Assembly (NCBI GenBank): GCA_023252235.1
Contig: JAHEXH010000001.1
Coordinates: 3,578 to 67,577 of the forward strand
Origin: Nitrosotalea sp.
Lineage (GTDB): Archaea > Thermoproteota > Nitrososphaeria > Nitrososphaerales > Nitrosopumilaceae
DNA length: 64,000 nucleotides
Direction of reading: 5' to 3'
The notes under the pieces: generated by a model
What the model saw: the letters and a program-made list of their open reading frames with translations, nothing else
Databases searched by the model: none
What the model was told of the DNA's origin: nothing
Part shown: piece by piece, positions 60,583 to 64,000 of the stretch
How positions within the stretch are numbered: the first letter of the stretch is position 1
How the letters are laid out: each line of letters opens with the position of its first letter
Position numbers and translations under genes: made by a program

Positions 60583-61266
60583 TTGAAATTAGCATCTCTA
60601 TTTTCAGGTGGAAAAGATAGCACATATGCAATATACAAAGCCAAACAAGAGGGTCATAGCATAGAATGTCTCGTCTCCGTATTTCCACAATCTGAAGAAA
60701 GCCATCTTTTACATTATCCAAATATTCCGATCACATCACTACAAGCCAAAGCAATGAAAATTCCACAAATTCTGACTAGGACAAGTACCACTGATCCTCA
60801 AATCGAACTTGTAGAATTACAAAAACTATTGGAAAAAACAAAGAAGGATTTTGGAATAGAAGGAATAGTACATGGAGGATTGTTCAGTGATTATCAAAGA
60901 ATTCGGTTTGAAACACTTGGAAATAATCTCAATCTAAAAGTAATATCTCCATTGTGGCATGTTGATCAAAAAAATTACTTGAAAGAATTACTGGATTCTA
61001 AATTCAAATTCATTATAACGAGTGTGACTTCTGCAGGACTTGATGAAACTTGGTTGGGACGAGAAATAACTAGGGATGACGTAGAACAACTTATCGTATT
61101 ATCTACAAAATATGGTTTTAATTTGACATTTGAAGGGGGTGAGGCTGAAACATTTGTTGTAGATTGTCCATTGTTTTATTCTCCAATTCAAATAATTAAA
61201 GCAAACAAGATCTGGGATGGTTATAGAGGAAGATTTGAAATAACCGAGGCCGTCTTAGAAAAGTAA
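60583..61266 (+). CDS. dph6: diphthine--ammonia ligase-like (Dph6 family)
   Basis: A 227-aa adenine-nucleotide alpha-hydrolase/PP-loop protein: L-F-S-G-G-K-D-S-T-Y-A near the N-terminus, then G-I-V-H-G-G-L-F-S-D-Y-Q and G-E-G-G-E-x-x-T-F-V-like F-E-G-G-E-A-E-T-F-V. It carries out the last step of diphthamide synthesis on elongation factor 2, amidation by ATP and ammonia. TTG start at 60583; its stop overlaps the SRP54 start. Confidence 0.9.
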   Translation: MKLASLFSGGKDSTYAIYKAKQEGHSIECLVSVFPQSEESHLLHYPNIPITSLQAKAMKIPQILTRTSTTDPQIELVELQKLLEKTKKDFGIEGIVHGGLFSDYQRIRFETLGNNLNLKVISPLWHVDQKNYLKELLDSKFKFIITSVTSAGLDETWLGREITRDDVEQLIVLSTKYGFNLTFEGGEAETFVVDCPLFYSPIQIIKANKIWDGYRGRFEITEAVLEK

Positions 61267-62591
61267 TGTTAGACGGTCTAAAAACAGGCCTTAGAGCGGC
61301 ACTAAAGAAAATAGTAAATTCTTCGGCAGTTGATGAGGCTCTCATCAAGGAACTCTCCAAAGATATCCAAAGGGCTCTGTTGCAGTCTGATGTAAACGTA
61401 AAACTTGTTTTTCAAATTACCAAAAATCTGGAAGAGAGATCTATCAAAGAAACTCCGCCTCCCGGACTCTCTAGAAAAGATCACATTGTAAAGATTCTAT
61501 ACGAAGAACTTGCTAAATTGTTAGGTACTGAAGAACAATTCGTATTCCAACCTGGCAAAGTAAACAAGGTCTTGATGCTTGGAATCCAAGGAAGTGGAAA
61601 GACTACTGTGACTTCAAAACTTGCCAAGATCTTGACAAGACAAGGCTATAGAGTTGCAGTAATTGGGGCAGATACGTATCGACCTGGAGCACTTACACAA
61701 CTTAGGACGATGTGCGAAAAGGCAAACGTGGAAGTATATGGTGAGGAAGGAACTAAGGATTCCCCTGAACTTGTAAAAAACGGTCTTAAGCATTTTGAGG
61801 GACAAAATTTTGATATTATTCTAATAGATACCGCTGGAAGACACAAGGAGGAAAAAGATCTCCTTGACGAAATGACAAGAATTAGTAAAATTGCAAACCC
61901 TGATCTTGCATTATTGATAATTGATGGAACTATTGGACAACAGTGTTACAATCAAGCTGAAGCATTTCACAAAACAGTACCAGTAGGTGGTATCATCATC
62001 ACAAAATTGGATAGCAGTGCAAAGGGTGGTGGTGCACTTGCCGCCGCTGCCGCAACAGGTGCACAAATTATGTACATTGGAACAGGTGAGCGAATAGACG
62101 ATCTTGAAAAATTCTCCCCAACAAGATTTGTTGGAAGAATGCTTGGAATGGGTGACATTCAAGCATTACTTGACATGGCAAAAAGACTTGAGACTGAAGG
62201 CAATGAGGATCGACTAAAGAGAATCTCACATGGAAAAATGAATATGGAAGATTTCTACTTTCAAATTGAAGAAGCAACAAAGGCCGGAGGATTACGTAAC
62301 ATCTTAGAAAACATGCCTGGTTTTTCTGGAATGGTAAAAGAAGATCAAGTAGAACAACAGGAACAACGAATGGAAAAATGGCGTTATATCATACAATCTA
62401 TGACCAAAGATGAAAAATCAGATCCTGATTTGATAAATGCATCTAGAGTAAAAAGAATAGCAAGGGGTTCTGGATGGCCTGAGCATGAGGTAAAAGAACT
62501 TCTCAAAGCATACAAAAACTCAAAGACCATGATGAAGGCCTCTAAAGGAAGACAGATGCAGGGCATGTTAAGAAAAATGGGATTAGGTTAG
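61266..62591 (+). CDS. srp54: signal recognition particle protein SRP54
   Basis: A 441-aa GTPase. N-domain helices, G-domain with G-I-Q-G-S-G-K-T-T, D-T-A-G-R-H, T-K-L-D-S-S-A-K-G-G, and a C-terminal methionine-rich M domain (from about residue 300) that binds signal sequences and SRP RNA. ATG 61266 overlaps the Dph6 stop. SRP19 is at 55.5 kb; no SRP RNA gene was identified here. Confidence 0.96.
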   Translation: MLDGLKTGLRAALKKIVNSSAVDEALIKELSKDIQRALLQSDVNVKLVFQITKNLEERSIKETPPPGLSRKDHIVKILYEELAKLLGTEEQFVFQPGKVNKVLMLGIQGSGKTTVTSKLAKILTRQGYRVAVIGADTYRPGALTQLRTMCEKANVEVYGEEGTKDSPELVKNGLKHFEGQNFDIILIDTAGRHKEEKDLLDEMTRISKIANPDLALLIIDGTIGQQCYNQAEAFHKTVPVGGIIITKLDSSAKGGGALAAAAATGAQIMYIGTGERIDDLEKFSPTRFVGRMLGMGDIQALLDMAKRLETEGNEDRLKRISHGKMNMEDFYFQIEEATKAGGLRNILENMPGFSGMVKEDQVEQQEQRMEKWRYIIQSMTKDEKSDPDLINASRVKRIARGSGWPEHEVKELLKAYKNSKTMMKASKGRQMQGMLRKMGLG

Positions 62592-62645
62592 AACATTTTC
62601 AAACTAAGCTGTATCTAAATATCGTATGCAGTATATCTAAACATC

Positions 62646-63323
62646 TTGTTGAACAGCTGTCAGTGTTATCGAGCACTGGGTCTCCAAGAAGGGGCTTCCA
62701 TTAAGGAAGTAAAATCTGCATATCGAAAACTAGCTTTACAATTTCACCCAGACAAAAATACTTTGGATCAAGAGAGCACAAAATTCAAGATGATAGTTGA
62801 AGCATATCAAACACTTCACACTGAATATAAAAATAAAATAGGAACCAATTCTTCTGAAAAATATACTACGAATTCCAAGAAAAAATCTAATTTTAATTCT
62901 AGAACTTATTCTTGGGGTGCAAGAAAATCTGATAGAACTCCAGATGAGGACTGGACTCGACATACTCAATATGCCGAAAACGAATATCAAAATTTTTGGG
63001 CCCATTACGAAAAGACTTTTTGGGATTACTATGAAAAAGTAAGATCTGAAAAAAGATATGAAACTGAATCAATACAAGTAGAGGAGGATATTTCTGTCTC
63101 TGTAAATGTTGATCCTGGTAGGTGTATAGCGTGCTGTAGCTGTGAGGCAATTGCACCTTCAGTGTTTAGAGTGGAGAAGAATGTTAGGGTGAATCCAAAA
63201 TCTAAAGTAATTGACGAACATGGTGCAAATTCTGAAAAAATACTTGATGCTGCACAGACATGTCCAACAAAAGCCATCAGCGTCTCAGAAAAAGAATCTT
63301 GTAGACAACTATATCCATGGTAA
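62646..63323 (+). CDS. J-domain protein fused to a C-terminal ferredoxin domain
   Basis: A 225-aa protein. Residues 5-65 form a DnaJ J domain with the H34-P35-D36 motif needed for Hsp70 stimulation. A charged, aromatic linker (about 70-145) has repeated W/Y residues. Residues 148-215 are a ferredoxin: C160-x2-C163-x2-C166 and C206-P for a [4Fe-4S] cluster, with D-P-G-R-C before it. TTG start at 62646. Linking a chaperone co-factor to an Fe-S protein suggests redox- or cluster-delivery control of DnaK. Confidence 0.85.
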   Translation: MLNSCQCYRALGLQEGASIKEVKSAYRKLALQFHPDKNTLDQESTKFKMIVEAYQTLHTEYKNKIGTNSSEKYTTNSKKKSNFNSRTYSWGARKSDRTPDEDWTRHTQYAENEYQNFWAHYEKTFWDYYEKVRSEKRYETESIQVEEDISVSVNVDPGRCIACCSCEAIAPSVFRVEKNVRVNPKSKVIDEHGANSEKILDAAQTCPTKAISVSEKESCRQLYPW

Positions 63324-63371
63324 TTTACATAATTACGATTAAAACACCTCATTTACTTACTGTATGTGTAG

Positions 63372-64000
63372 TTGAAAAAAACTAAGATGGATGTAATAAT
63401 TGAAGAAACTAGGAAAATATTGCGAGAGTATCACTTGTGTGACTATTGTATCGGAAGAATGTTTGCAAGCAGATTGAGATTAGTTTCTCATAAAAATCTT
63501 GGTGGGAAAATTAGAAAAATTATAAAACAAAAAAACCCAAAGTCATGTTATCTATGCAAAAATCTGATGCCAGAACTAGGTGTTTTCTTAAACAAGATGC
63601 TGGATATTTCAAAAGGATATGAATTTTCAACATTTCTCATAGGAGCTATTCTTCAACCTTCAATCTTGGATAGAGATGATGTTATACGATCCAAATTCAA
63701 ACTTCGTGGTATTGCTGGAATAAAAAGCGATATTACAAGAGAAATAGGAAAACAATTTGGAAAAAAGACTAAAACCAAAGTTGATTATCAAAACCCAGAC
63801 ATTGTTTTTACAATAGATTTCAAAAAAGACATTTGTGAAGTAAAACCCAAAGCATTGATACTACAAGGACGGTATACAAAAGAGATAAGAGGAATTCCTC
63901 AAAAACAAGAATCTTGTAATCGGTGCGATGGGAAAGGGTGTTTTGTCTGCGACTTTCATGGAATTTCAGAATTTAACAGTGTAGAAGGTAAAATTGCCAA
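63372..64000 (+). CDS. pus10: tRNA pseudouridine synthase Pus10, N-terminal part (truncated by window end)
   Basis: Open to the last base. C-D-Y-C-I-G-R and C-Y-L-C-K form a zinc module, and C-N-R-C-D-G-K-G-C-F-V-C a second; K-x-K-P-K and Y-T-K-E-I-R-G-I-P-Q follow. This is the Pus10 N-terminal/THUMP region; the catalytic domain is off the right edge. It makes pseudouridine 54/55 in archaeal tRNAs. Starts TTG 63372 or ATG 63387. Confidence 0.85.
   Translation, partial: MKKTKMDVIIEETRKILREYHLCDYCIGRMFASRLRLVSHKNLGGKIRKIIKQKNPKSCYLCKNLMPELGVFLNKMLDISKGYEFSTFLIGAILQPSILDRDDVIRSKFKLRGIAGIKSDITREIGKQFGKKTKTKVDYQNPDIVFTIDFKKDICEVKPKALILQGRYTKEIRGIPQKQESCNRCDGKGCFVCDFHGISEFNSVEGKIA

Overview
The window is chromosomal DNA of an archaeon of the Thaumarchaeota/Nitrososphaerota, most likely Nitrosopumilales-like. 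The basis is: TFB, Gar1, SRP19, SRP54, aIF5A, ribosomal protein S8e and a Pus10 N-terminus; two tRNA genes with anticodon-loop introns; AT-rich sequence with TATA boxes about 26 bases upstream of (often leaderless) starts; frequent TTG/GTG starts; and heme made through siroheme. No amo, 16S rRNA or other genus marker is present, so I do not name a genus.

Layout. 1-1.4 kb: the end of a large secreted/surface protein with HYR repeats and RTX-like glycine repeats. 1.5-5.2 kb: hemL-hemC-cobA-hemD, tightly overlapped. 5.3-6.5 kb: a GT2-GtrA polyprenyl glycosyltransferase. 6.7-11.8 kb: a suf operon (sufB, sufD, Rieske ferredoxin, sufS, sufU-like, zinc-ribbon protein); sufC lies apart at 36.4-37.2 kb. 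11.8-16.9 kb: pgk, a PAP2-like membrane protein lacking its catalytic residues, a lysine-rich coiled-coil protein with 33-bp tandem repeats, a PAC2-family protein and an RPA-like OB-fold protein.

16.9-23.2 kb is an accessory island bounded by related about 70-bp sequences that share an exact TTGATAGATACT. It carries a HEPN-like protein with a membrane partner, a divergent three-gene operon led by a C39-like cysteine peptidase, a 45-aa ribbon-helix-helix protein, a SWIM-zinc-finger DDE transposase, a cluster of palindromes, a DUF3800 protein and a coiled-coil protein. A large hairpin and an antisense remnant of a related transposase follow. This is the best place to look for an undescribed system.

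24.4-32.6 kb: a chlorite-dismutase-family/DUF1802/aldo-keto reductase operon, regulators, then a second heme/siroheme block (fused AhbA-AhbB siroheme decarboxylase, precorrin-2 dehydrogenase, hemA, hemB). With hemL/C/D/cobA the window encodes the route from glutamyl-tRNA to precorrin-2/siroheme and on to the decarboxylated intermediate; ahbC and ahbD are not seen. 32.7-36.4 kb: small zinc finger, acyl-CoA dehydrogenase, class III aminotransferase, intron-bearing tRNA-Leu, peroxiredoxin. 37.3-40.4 kb: small membrane proteins, including a likely bis-His heme protein, and winged-helix regulators. 40.7-46.2 kb: a MacB-like ABC exporter with a large extracellular adaptor-like protein, then a conserved hypothetical.

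46.2-53.8 kb is a phosphate regulon: PiT permease with its DUF47/PhoU-like partner, an AbrB-PhoU regulator, and pstC-pstA-pstB-phoU plus pstS. Their intergenic regions share CTATATAG/AACTAT palindromes. 53.9-64 kb is mostly information processing: TFB-Gar1-SRP19-S8e-ScpB-ScpA on the minus strand, a TPR-response-regulator protein, an Lrp/AsnC regulator, intron-bearing tRNA-Tyr, aIF5A, a Dph6-like protein, SRP54, an unusual J-domain/ferredoxin fusion and a truncated Pus10.
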